Assembly: GCA_001600175.1 (NCBI GenBank)
Contig: BCJC01000004.1
Coordinates: 992,001 to 1,056,000, forward strand
Origin: Erythrobasidium yunnanense
Lineage: Eukaryota > Basidiomycota > Cystobasidiomycetes > Erythrobasidiales > Erythrobasidiaceae
Direction of reading: 5' to 3'
DNA: 64,000 nucleotides
Shown: positions 11,313 through 21,879 of the stretch, piece by piece
Layout: the number at the start of each line of letters is the position of its first letter
Position numbering within the stretch: position 1 is the first letter of the stretch
The notes under the pieces: model-generated
What the model was told of the DNA's origin: nothing
The model's input: only the letters and a program-made list of their open reading frames with translations
Databases searched by the model: none
Program-made: the position numbers and the translations under genes

Positions 11313-11863
11313 TGCGGCTCAAGAAGACGCTTCCTGTATAGAAAGCGAAGAGCATTGCGACCTCTCGCGGCATCGCAGCAGGTCAATCGTCAAAAAGGGA
11401 AAATTTTGATGCTTGTTTGACGGTCAAACATGTTAGCATATCTGGAGGATCCGGGCAGAAGCTCGTGGGATGACTGCATTGGGGAGACTGGCGTGCTCGA
11501 CAGACTGTCTTGCTGAGAAGGGCTCCGATACAGCAGGGCCCGCGTCGCGTCAAGGCTCGATAGAGTATCATGGAGCGTCTCGGCATCGCGGTAGGCGAGC
11601 GCGGTATACGCAATAGTAAGCACATCAGTAAGTAGAAGCATAAGCTTGCCTAACATAGAGAAAGAGGGATGACAGCTGTCAGCTTGCTCGATAATTATGA
11701 CATGCCAAATTTGGCAAGTCGGAGTCGCGACATCTCTAATCAGATTACGGATAGTAGTGGGGTCTGCTTCATCTAATTGTTTATGCTCCCAAGCACTGCT
11801 CTCTGCCTCCTGCTTCTCCTCCTCACAATTTACTCTGCCAATCTGCTCAAGAAGATCTTTACT
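11313..11863. promoter_or_regulatory. Divergent promoter between permease and dioxygenase
   Basis: 551 bp shared 5' region of two divergently transcribed metabolic genes. It includes a frame-continuous upstream extension of the dioxygenase frame from 11777 with a hydrophobic stretch (ALCLLLLLLTIY); I treat it as leader because this enzyme family is normally cytosolic. No other gene is seen. Confidence 0.4.
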
Positions 11864-13194
11864 ATGCCCTCTCCTGCTACTCGAGATGTCCTCGGAAAGC
11901 TAGCTACAAGGCCCGAATGGCTCACGGCCCTTGACAGTCTGCCTGATCTGGCTACTACTAATGGGAAAATACCCTCTTTCTTCTGTATGGCAGAGTTTCT
12001 CGAGATCCCTCACCCCGCTGATCTGTTTGATGCATCTGACTGACAGTCGCACACGGTCGTATGTATAGTTTATTGGAACCTGCTTCAAGACTGACTTATG
12101 CCGCTTGTTGCAGACCCTTCTCTACTCTGGCCGAAGCATGTCCCGAATCATCGTGGAGGGATGTTCGGCAAGATCTCCTCGCCAGATGGACTGCTCTGCG
12201 ACTTTCTGCGCGACTTTGGCAAGACCATACTCCAGAAATACAAGCCCAAGGGCATTGTCGTCTTTTCTGCGCACTGGGAGACATCTGGTCAGCGACTAGT
12301 CAGCGATTATGGCGAGGAGAATCCATTACTTTACGATGTAAGTCATCACCACTCTATGAAAGCGAGGGACTAAACTCTGTATTTGCAGTACTATGGCTTT
12401 CCCCAAGCGCTATACGATATTACCTATCGCAGCAAGGGCTCTAGAGCATTGAGCGAGCGAGTCGTGACTGCCTTCAGCAAGGCTGGCATCCCTTCGCGCC
12501 TGAGTCCAGTCAGCGAGCACCGCGGAAGAGATGGGCGGACGCAGGATCAGCCCAAATACCATAGCGGTGCGTCGCAGCGCATCAGTAGCCCTTCGCAGCT
12601 GACTCTCGCATTATTCAGGTCTGGATCACGGCGTATTCATACCATTCAAGCTAATGTTCCCTGACAATACCGGGGCATTCGATGTTCCGATCGTCGAGGT
12701 ATCGCAAGATGCCAGCTTGAAGCCTGAAGACGAGTACGAGATTGGCAAGGCGATGAAAGCGCTGCGGGACGAAGGCATTCTTGTCATAGCTGGCGGTCTC
12801 ACCGTCCACTCCTTCGAGGACCTCAGCTCTTTCAACGAAGCCACCGCCGCTCCAGCGTTCCATACTTGGAACGACAAGATCATAAAGGCTGTGGAAGTAA
12901 CAGACTCTGCAGAAAGGAAGCAAGCCCTGTTCGATCTGACTAAAGAGCCTGAGTTCAGGCTTGCGCATCCTAGAGAGGTGAGTTTAGCTTGAGTAGGGCA
13001 AGGTGTTCTCAGCTAAGTAGAGTAACCGGATAGGAGCACTTTGTTCCACTATACATCGGCGCTGGTGGGTCAGTGTGTTCCGTATGATGAGACCTGTACT
13101 GATTGCGAACTTGGACTAAGGCGCCGGAGACGGAGGAGACGCCAAGCTGTTGTCAGGGTTGTATGGAGCTACGACGATAGCATTTGGACTGTAA
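11864..13194 (+). CDS. LigB/DODA-type extradiol aromatic-ring dioxygenase
   Basis: Non-haem iron (or zinc) dioxygenase of the LigB superfamily, related to 4,5-DOPA extradiol dioxygenases. Seven exons: 11864-11984, 12047-12058, 12114-12337, 12389-12566, 12619-12977, 13034-13064 and 13121-13194, totalling 999 nt (332 residues). The order of motifs is correct for the family: KIPSFFFAHGHPSLLWP (metal-ligand His), GIVVFSAHWET (second His), YDYYGFPQALYDITY, GLDHGVFIPFKLMFP (GLDHG motif), VIAGGLTVHSFEDL and the C-terminal EHFVPLYIGAGAG. Exon 2 is a 12-nt micro-exon carrying the FAHGH residues. I chose the ATG at 11864 (MPSPATRDV) because it matches the usual cytosolic start. A start at 11777 or 11783 would add a hydrophobic leader. 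Physiological substrate unknown. Confidence 0.9.
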
Positions 13195-13419
13195 TATAGT
13201 GCTCAGTATCGTCGATATCGACATTCATGATCGGCGTTTCGCTTGCATGCCGCTGGCTTTGGCTCTGCTCGGACAGATTTTTCGCTCCTTCCCATGACTT
13301 TGCAGTATTCTTACTCGACTGCCAGACCCTCTATAGCAATGTCGCGCTGAGCTGGGACCGAAATCCAGGCGCAGGCGAATCAAGCAATTTTCGCAAGCAG
13401 GCGCGCGGGACCCATAAGA

Positions 13420-16158
13420 ATGGAGCAGAGTCGTGCGCTGGCCAACGGGAAGGATGTTCGCAACGACGGCTTCGTCGTGAACGGTGTCAAGATGCTTCGT
13501 ATCGATCAGCAGGCCCTGAAGACTGCGAGTGCTAGAGACGACCCGCGAACGCCAACTCGACCAGACGCAGCAGGCGAAAGTGACGAAGACACAGCTCTCA
13601 CGCCAGTCGCTCTGCTTAAGAAGCCCGCACCTTACGAGAATGGCGACTCGCCAACTTCTCTAGCTACTTCAGCTGCGCCAGTCTTACTGGAGCCTGTCTA
13701 CGAGGAGACACCTGCGAAAACCTCAGAACCGCCGGAAGAAGCAGAAGGAGATCTCTCAGCCAACGTATCTGGAGCATCTTCACCTGATGTAGATTCGGAC
13801 AAGCCTCTAGTCGCGAAGCGGGCAATACCCCTACAGCGCGGCGACAGTACTTCAAGCGACTCGAGCGTGTCTGGCCTTTCCAGAGCATCTTCATCTTCCT
13901 CAGTCTATGCAACACCTTTCAGAATGACTCCCTTTCGGACACCGGCTGCGCAGAGCAGAGCGGGAAGCTATGTTGGAGAGCGGACTTCGTACTTCCAAAC
14001 GGCACCTTCGAGATTCGGTATGGGAGGCATTGCGAGTGCTCGTAGTAGCTTTCGGACAGACACAAACCCTGCAGCGCGCATGTTCGCAACAGCAAGTGCG
14101 CCTTCAGCCCATGGCGTCGCGATGCATGCACTAGGCGAGGAAGGTCCACCTGGAGCATCATCGCTTCCTCCACAAGGTCCTTCAGCATTATCCAACAACT
14201 CAGGCCGGCATCGCGCGACAGATTCGGCAGCAACGATAGGGCCCACGCCCGCTGCAGCCTATGCTGCCGAAATCAATCGGACACCACGACCTCCCAGTAT
14301 CAGCCTACCATCAGCTAGCAGTATATTCGCACCGGATGGTAGCTCTGCATACGGCAACACATCACATCTACGGCCGCCGCCCAGTCCTGGTGCAGAACTA
14401 TTGCTCACCGGTCGGCCGCGGCCTGGACTTGGGTCTAGGACGGCAAGCTCAGCAAGCATAGGTGTCAACATGCATAAGAGAGCGGCAGACTTCGATCTTG
14501 GGGAGATACTCGGCGAAGGCAGCTATTCTACCGTCTTTTTGGCAACAGACAAGTTTCCTCCGCATAAGCAATATGCGCTGAAGGTGCTCGATAAGAAGCA
14601 TATTATCAAGGTATATCTCTATTCGCATTTACATGCAGGACATCGCTGAATCACTATGCAGGAGCGCAAGGTGAAATATGTCAACGTCGAGAAAGATACG
14701 CTTGCCCGGCTAGACAGACATCCTGGGATAGTGCGGCTCTACTGGACCTTCCACGATGAGCGAAGTCTATATTTCGTCCTCGAACTTGCCAGTAGCGGAG
14801 AGATACTTAAATACATCAAAGAATACGGATCCTTCGAAGTCATTTCCGCTAGATTCTATGCTGCTCAACTACTCAGCTCTCTAGAGCATATGCACAAGAA
14901 GGGAGTGATACATCGAGATGTCAAGCCAGAAAAGTAAGCTCGGCAGATTAAGCCGTGATAGAGCCTTACTTATGCAAGACTTGCAGCATCTTACTGGACG
15001 CAAATATGCGGATAAAAGTCACAGACTTTGGGACGGCCAAGTTGTTACCGACGTCTCCTTCAGCTGAACAAGCTTGTAAGCGACTGCGCATCCAGTTCTG
15101 GCCGTATACTAAGACATGTTCATACAGCTGGAGCCGATGAGATGCACTCACGCAGCAACTCCTTTGTTGGCACTGCGCAATACGTCTCGCCTGAGCTACT
15201 CACAGCAAAGCCTCTACCTGACAATGCGGCAAAAGATCCGGCAGCACTGCAAAGTCTGCCTCCTCCAGCTTGTGCCGACTTCTGGGCATTTGGCTGCGTT
15301 CTCTACCAATTCATATGCGGACAGACACCATTTCGAGCACCGAACGAATATCTCATCTTTCAGAAAATCACTCGCCTTGACTACACGTTTCCGCCAGACT
15401 TTCCCGAAGATGCGAAGGACTTGGTCAGCAAGTTGCTAGTTCTCGACCCTTTCGAGCGGTTAGGAGCGCGGCGGGGCGTAGAAGAGATCAAGGAGCACGC
15501 GTTCTTCCAGAGCATCGATTGGGCTACCATCTGGACTTGCGACGTGCCAGCTATCAAGACTGGCATTACTGCTCCGACTATATTCCCGAAACAGCTTCTT
15601 GTGCTGGAAGAGTCTTCGCACGACGATGATGCGAGCGAAGAAGACCTTGAAGATGACGATCGAAGCAGTCTTGCGCCGGTCGAAGAAGCTAACGGCCGCA
15701 CGCACCCCAGATTGGCATTACGAGGCGATGTCCCTCCTCTTCCAGATATGCTTCCGCCTTCGCCAACCGTCGAGCGGCGGCGGGAATCAGCTTCTTCAAA
15801 TTACGTGCCATTCCCTTCGATAGCCAATGTAAATTCAGTCAACTCCGGTGTGACTGTTGAACCTAGAACATATCGTTCGAACAATAGCTCGATGCAAGAC
15901 GAAAGTCGTCCCGGCTCTATAATGTCGGGAAGCTCGAGGCGGCAAGATAGAACGACATCGAACGAGAAGAATGGTAATGGCGTCATGCTGTCTGAAGCAG
16001 CAGACCGAAGTCGATCTCGAAGCACTAGCGGGTCCCGGTGGTCAGTGGACAGAATCTGTTGAATCGTTCCGATGCTGATTTCAGGCTTTAGGTCCAAGCT
16101 TCTGAATACATTCAAGGTCAAAGGCAATACCAACAATCGCAAAGCATCTAAACCCTGA
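13420..16158 (+). CDS. PDK1-like (Pkh/Ksg1-type) AGC protein kinase
   Basis: Serine/threonine kinase that in fungi activates other AGC kinases downstream of sphingolipid signals. The N-terminal ~350 residues are Ser/Pro-rich and disordered. The kinase domain starts at DFDLGEILGEGSYSTVFLAT (Gly-loop as in PDK1), with YALKVLDKKHIIK (catalytic Lys), HRDVKPEN, VTDFGTAKLL, the activation segment SNSFVGTAQYVSPELL with the target serine, and DFWAFGCVLYQFICGQTPF. Introns lie after HIIK, inside KPEN, after SAEQA and near the end (16041-16091). Splicing that last one adds SKLLNTFKVKGN and a stop at 16158; without it the frame stops at 16062. No obvious pleckstrin-homology domain follows the kinase domain, only a disordered acidic then Ser-rich tail. 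The kinase identity is strong and the C-terminus is fairly sure. Confidence 0.9.
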
Positions 16159-16634
16159 TTAGCGAATCAACATCTAGATCAGGCAGTCTTCCGAATCTCC
16201 TCATCTCCGATCGCCTGGCATAAGCATTGTACAACAGTAAATTCATTTTAGTCCTCTCTGATCATTCCTATGCATAACAGAAGTAAGGGCAGGGGAGTGG
16301 GGTGTTGTAGAGTAGGGTGGTCGTGCATGGACAATGTCTTCATTACCTCCAGACCTTGCTAGGCAAGCGGTCTTTCGTTGTAGGTGTATAGCATACGGGT
16401 CTGTAATAACGCAATACCATGATTTAGCTACCCATTATCTCGGAAGATGACCAATACAGCGAGTGGCGCCTATCGGTGTCCGGCAAAGCTCTCATTTCCT
16501 TTCTTTCTTTCTTCTTCTCCAACCGTTTCTTTGAGCAATATTACATAAGCAGACGACACGGTACCCTTGGAAAGCAGGCTGCAAGATAGCGAAAGCCAGC
16601 AGAAGCCTCTGGATGGTCGAGGCACAATAGCAGG
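16159..16634. promoter_or_regulatory. Intergenic region upstream of the RING gene
   Basis: 476 bp between two + strand genes. It includes a strongly CT-rich tract at about 16496-16525 (tttctttctttcttcttctc), probably a promoter or leader element. No gene seen. Confidence 0.45.
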
Positions 16635-19600
16635 ATGGGCCAGAGCAGCAGTGTCCCCGGCAGAAGATCACGACGAGCTACAAGTAGCAATGCTACTTCG
16701 ACAATACCAGCGCCATCAGAGCCATTGAATCCTGACAGACCAGCTGTTATTCCGGATGACATAAACGCGATAGGAACTGGCGCTGGGATCCAGCCCAAGA
16801 ATGAGGCCGTCGAGATATGCAATACAACAACACAGCAAGATATGCTACATTCCAACGGGGAGCAAATTGAGCCCAACAATCACTATCACCTGTCAAGCTC
16901 AGATAGGCAGCTACATCAGCACACCTCCGATAGACCGCAGCGAACATCCACTTCATCTCCTTCCCATCTTATCGCCCCTTCTAGCGATCCCGCTGCATCT
17001 ATCGCATCTCCCAGTATCAACACTTCCTCCATCACTCCTACCCGACCGCTTGCTTCGGCCTTGCAGCCAGCGTCAGAAGCCTGTGCAAGCTCATCGAGCA
17101 CCAGTACCAGGTCTCGTAGCTTCCTATCTAGACTTCGATCGAGGCGGCTCTCCAGGCGGACCTCCAGCTCAAACACGGTTTCGCAAATGCCCGAGGACAG
17201 TGCACTAGAGATAGCGATTCCGTCTACCTCCAAGATAACTTTAGAAGATACGATAAAGAGTCAGGAGCCCGCCGAAGGCGCCATTGTCCCTCTACAGATG
17301 CCGATGACGCCGCCAGAAGAACTGGATGCTATGTTTGAAGAGAGACAGAGAGCGCGTCGCATGATTGAAGCGACTCTGATGTCTGCTGGATCAGATATGG
17401 ACCGTCCTCTTCCTTCTGCTCGATCAGCAAGAAGCTCCGATCCGTCTACAGTCCCGATACCCTACAGGCCAGTAGCATCTTCTACGGCTTCTTCGCATCT
17501 TTCATTGGACGAAGAGAGAAGTCTGTACCTCTCTTCCAATCCGCTGGCAGCTTCTCCTTCGCGGCCATCATTCCCTATATTACCCAATCCTACTATGGAA
17601 CAAGCAGTCTATACACAAAGTAACGCCCCGCCGGGCGATCTAACTCACTCACCTGATCGAGTATACGCCGTTCTGCCTCGGCGCAGTCGAAGCAGTTCTC
17701 CAACCTCGTCGACCCGATTCCCATCGACCACGAGTGCAGAGCCTTCCGCGCGGCCAATAGCGCCCTCAGCCATCACATCAACAGCTCAGAATGCTCCTTC
17801 GTCTCCTTCTGCAATCCCTGCTGTGCCCCGGCATGTACTTGTTCAAGGTCTAGTAACTCGGGCGCCATCGCGCAGGAATCAACTAGAACCCCGATCGCGC
17901 GTCTCATCTACAACTTCACAAGCATCTCAGGAATCTGAGGTGATAGCAACAAATGATAGTGGCTTCTGGGATGAGCTTCCAGGATCTGACGCTATGGACG
18001 TAGACAATGCCGAGCCTGATAGAGATAGCGAAGACGAAGATTGGGAACGCGCTATGAGCCAATTGCTCAATATTCGACGGGACTCGCCTGCAGCGGAACG
18101 CCCGTCGGCAATCGATTCAAGTGATCCTGAAGATGATGGTATTGATGGACAAGCGAATCTGATTGGCCGTCTCCTGAGGATAGCAGCTGCAGCCACTGCA
18201 GCAACACTCCTACCAGGTGGACTCACCGTCGATGGCGAAGTAGTACCTGGCTTCGATGATTCCGGACCTCTAAGAGCGCTTGTCGGACGCGGTAGAAGTC
18301 CCTCAGGCCAGCAACCATCTCGCGCGAACAGCAATAACGAATCTATCTCTACTTCCACAAATTCAGACAATGGCAACGCTCAGGTCCGTTCAGACAATGG
18401 AGCGACCCTCGCTGTGGAGTCTATGAATGGGAACAGTGCGACACCAGCGGAGACGTTCAACGAAGTTGTGGCCTCTGCAAGCGTCTCTGCTCCAGAGGCA
18501 TCTGTTCCTGCAAGCGAAGCTGCTGTTGCAAGCGAGTCGGCTCTTCCAAGCAGCCCTCCCGTACCTGCTCTCACAAGCCTTCCGTCCGAAGCACCTTCGT
18601 CCAGTCCTTTCGATCTCGCTGCACCTCTTGGATCTCCAGCTGAGCCATCCAGCATAGCAATGGACCTCTCGCCTCCTCCTACGCCGACTACAACGCTTGA
18701 GCGGACTCCCAATAGCATGCTAGCTTCGCCTTACGGCATCGCCTCCCCTGCTCTTTCCGGACCAGAGAACGGTTTGCGAGCAGGTAACAGCCTTTTGCCT
18801 GGCATCCTACCTTTGCGGGCATCGAGCGGTCGTCTAGCTCCACAGGGTACTTTCGATCGATTCTTGGCGGACCTGCAAAGAGAGTAAGCGATCGTATGTT
18901 GTTAAGGCAAGTGAGCACACACTGATTGGCTTGACACCTCGACAGTGTATCTAGCGCGATACGGTCTTCTGTAGACCGCGAGAGCAGTACGACATCTGTT
19001 CAGAACCCCGCAGAGCCGGCTGCGCCAGCAATTGTCACCGACACTACATCGAACAATGCTTCCTATACTCCAGAAACGAATGCATCTACGCCTGAAGCTC
19101 AAGCAGCGCGTCCTTTCTCTTTCTTTCGGGCATACCGCTTCCCGCCAAGATCCATGCCGGCAGCTGCCGCTGGTGGTGTACCCCTCATTCCCTCCACCTC
19201 TGTAAATGCAGCTTCACCAGCACCAACTGGCGTGACTCCAGCCGCTGAAGCGGCGGGCAATGCCGAAGATATGCAGATCGATCAGCGTGCACCTCAGTCT
19301 GCCACACCGGCTGTCACTACAGCAGCTGTACCGAACATTGTTCCGATGATCTTCGTAGGTGTCAGGCAGGCACCTGCCTCAATGCTTGAGAATCTTCCTG
19401 GCTCGTTCGGAATGGCGCCAAGCGGGGCAAGGCCAGACCCGCCTGCAAGCGATACAGCTACTGTCGATGTGCCAAGCGATATCGACATGCCTGACGCTAG
19501 TGCCCCAACTTCAGCGCCAGACAATACCTCTGAAAGGCAAGAACCGGCAGCAAGTAACGCACCAGGTGTTCATGGCTTTGTGCTCTGGATCTTCGGAGGC

Positions 19601-20116
19601 CTCTATCCACCTACTCATCCAGTGGTTCTGGCTCCATCCATCCTCGGAGACGAGTCGATGTCATATGAAGAGATGATGCGGCTGGCGGACATGATCGGAC
19701 AGCACAAACCGCCAACGGTATCAAAACAGGAGATTGAAAAAGCTGGTCTTAAGACCATCAAAGGGGATCAGGTCAGAACAGCCGAAGTGGAGGGCAATGT
19801 CAGATCGATAACAGCAGACAGATGTCTCAGTAAGTTTCTCCCCAATTAAAAATGGGCGAAAGCTAACGGAAGTACAACAGTTTGTCTTGAAGATTACGAA
19901 GCAGAAGAAGATGTACGCGTTCTCAACTGTCTCCACTGCTTTCATCAGGGTTGCGTGGACCGGTGGCTGTCGGACGGAGCCAATACCTGTCCAGCCTGCC
20001 GTAAAGCAGGAGTCGAAAAGGAACAGAATCTCTCACAGCCAGCAGAAGCTCTGTCGCAAGCAACTACTGCAGCAGAAACAACGACGATCGCGCAGGAGGT
20101 ACCGCATTCTATGTAG
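16635..20116 (+). CDS. Large RING-H2 protein, probable N-myristoylated E3 ubiquitin ligase
   Basis: Protein of about 1,100 residues in three exons (16635-~18885, ~18946-19830, ~19881-20116). The N-terminus MGQSSSVPGRRSRR fits the N-myristoylation consensus (Gly2, Ser6) followed by basic residues, suggesting membrane attachment. A very long Ser/Pro/Ala-rich disordered region follows, then a conserved-looking block with PMIFVGVRQAP, VLWIFGGLYPPTHPV and YEEMMRLADMIG. The C-terminus is a RING-H2 finger: RCLICLEDYEAEEDVRVLNC, then HCFHQGCVDRWL and CPACR, with all eight ligands present in C3H2C3 order. The RING exon is joined by an intron that splits the Ile codon of CLIC. Expected role: ubiquitin transfer to unknown membrane-associated substrates. 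Confidence 0.87.
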
Positions 20117-20249
20117 CACTCGCAGCAGTAGCATTCATCACCGTTTCAATACCTTTGTATACCTCGTTCGCACGTAATGTATCTCGCAATGCTTCGTTAC
20201 TCGTGCAACTTGCACTTCATGGTCACTTCTTGCCACGTACCTTTGCAAC

Positions 20250-21524
20250 ATGTCGACTTCTAGCAGACAAGTAGTTGTGATAGGAGGGGGGATCATTGGA
20301 AGCTCGACAGCTTTCTACCTCAAGAAGCGCGGCATCGATGTGACACTGCTTGAAGCATCTTACATCGCTGCAGGAAGCTCTGGCAAAGCAGGCGGTTTCT
20401 TGGTAGGAACAGCTGCGGATGTGTCACGGCGTATATAATCTGATGCATCTTGCAGGCTTCAGACTGGCATGGCGCTCCTACGGCTTCCTTATCCTTGCTA
20501 TCCTACCGTCTGCATAAAGAGCTTTCTAAGGAATTTGGCGACGCTGTCGGATACAGAGAGCTTACGACAGCTTCCATAGCATTTGATCTGACATCTCCAC
20601 GGCGGAAGAAGCTGCCTGGCGCAGACTGGGTGAATCCTGAAGCTGTCAGCAAGTCAAGCAAGTTAGGAGGAACAGATACGACTGCCCAAGTACATCCACG
20701 GCTTTTGACAGAACAGCTAGCGATAGCAGTGAACAACACGGTGATTGCGCAAGCTGAAGAGATCCAGTATGGCGATAATGGAGCGCCGGTAGCCGTTCTG
20801 GCGCGTACACTAGAGGGAAAGGACGTCAAGCTCGACTGCACAGATGTCGTCATTGCAACAGGACCATGGACAGGGAGATTCATGAAGAGGCTCTTCGGGA
20901 AAGATAGTCAGATCGACGCCTCAGATTATAATATCACTGGTTCGAGAGCGCACTCGGTAGGTTACCTGATGCCTTGTAGCTGTGGGATTTGGCTGATACA
21001 AGTTGGCAGATTGTGCTTCGGTCCTCCCAACCACTCTCAGCGCATGCACTATTTACGTCGATACGGACAGGCAAGAAGACGTCTGAGCCAGAGCTTTACG
21101 CCCGGCCAGACGGCACAGGCTACCTCTGTGGTCCTACAGACAATGAGCCTCTACCTGAACGAGCAGATCGAGTGTCAGTTAATCCGAAAGCAATTGCGAC
21201 TTTGAAGGCCGAAGCGGTGATCATCTCACCGGAAGCACTAGGAGAGAAAGCGGTTGTAGAAGCGGAACAAGCATGCTATTTGCCGATATCGAACAGTACC
21301 GGAAGCCCGATTCTGTCTAAACTCAAGAAGGGCGTCTACCTAGCTAGCGGGCATTCTTGCTGGGGTGAGTATAGACAGGATACTGGTGGCGTGTGAACGA
21401 GTTTCTGATGCAACGAACCACTCCTTCAGGTATTCTGCAAGGTCCTGCTACGGGAATGGCTATGTCGGAGCTCATTCTGGACGACAAAGTATCCTGCTGC
21501 GATGTTTCCTTGCTGACAGCATGA
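20250..21524 (+). CDS. FAD-dependent oxidoreductase of the DAO family, TDA3-like
   Basis: Predicted flavoprotein resembling yeast Tda3 and other D-amino-acid-oxidase-fold enzymes. The N-terminus has the Rossmann dinucleotide motif VVVIGGGIIGSSTAFYL, then VTLLEASYIAAGSSGKAGGFL. Downstream are VHPRLLTEQLA, DVVIATGPWTG, YLCGPTDNEPLPE, VYLASGHSCWGILQGPATGM and ELILDD, which is the family's C-terminal FAD-contacting region. Four exons are joined by short introns (near 20403-20455, 20958-21009 and 21365-21429). The stop is at 21522-21524. No targeting signal or membrane segment is evident. The exact reaction is unknown; in yeast Tda3 has been linked to endosome-to-Golgi recycling. Confidence 0.85.
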
Positions 21525-21879
21525 AACTCGCGACGGAAATCGTTAGTGTAGCTCAAATGGAACCCTCTGTAACCCCTCTGTAACAGCTCTAGAGACAGCT
21601 TTTCGAGTATGAAGTACTTGCATCGGTCAATTAATACCAACGTACAACAACATAACTTCGCCTTTGTATTCCTGATATAGCCTGTCCCCGTCGCCGCCGA
21701 ATGTACCAATAGCCAGCTTGACAGCAATTTACAGTTGCACCACTACCTATGTGCGGCCTCCTGCCTCTTCGTATTCACTTCGCCGCTTGTCGGATCAACT
21801 TGACCTCATTGACAAGTCAGTATTTCGCTCGTAAACAACATCACTCGCCCTTCGAGCTTGCGTTCAGGCTCTTCCATAG
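21525..21879. other. Convergent 3' intergenic region
   Basis: 355 bp between the 3' ends of the oxidoreductase (+) and the coiled-coil gene (-). It contains an imperfect duplication aaccctctgtaacccctctgt near 21560-21580 and no visible gene. Confidence 0.45.

Noticed and set aside
11777-11863. N-terminal hydrophobic extension of the LigB-type dioxygenase
   Set aside because: In frame and Leu-rich, so it could act as a leader, but family members are cytosolic and a good start lies at 11864; treated as untranslated unless transcripts show otherwise.
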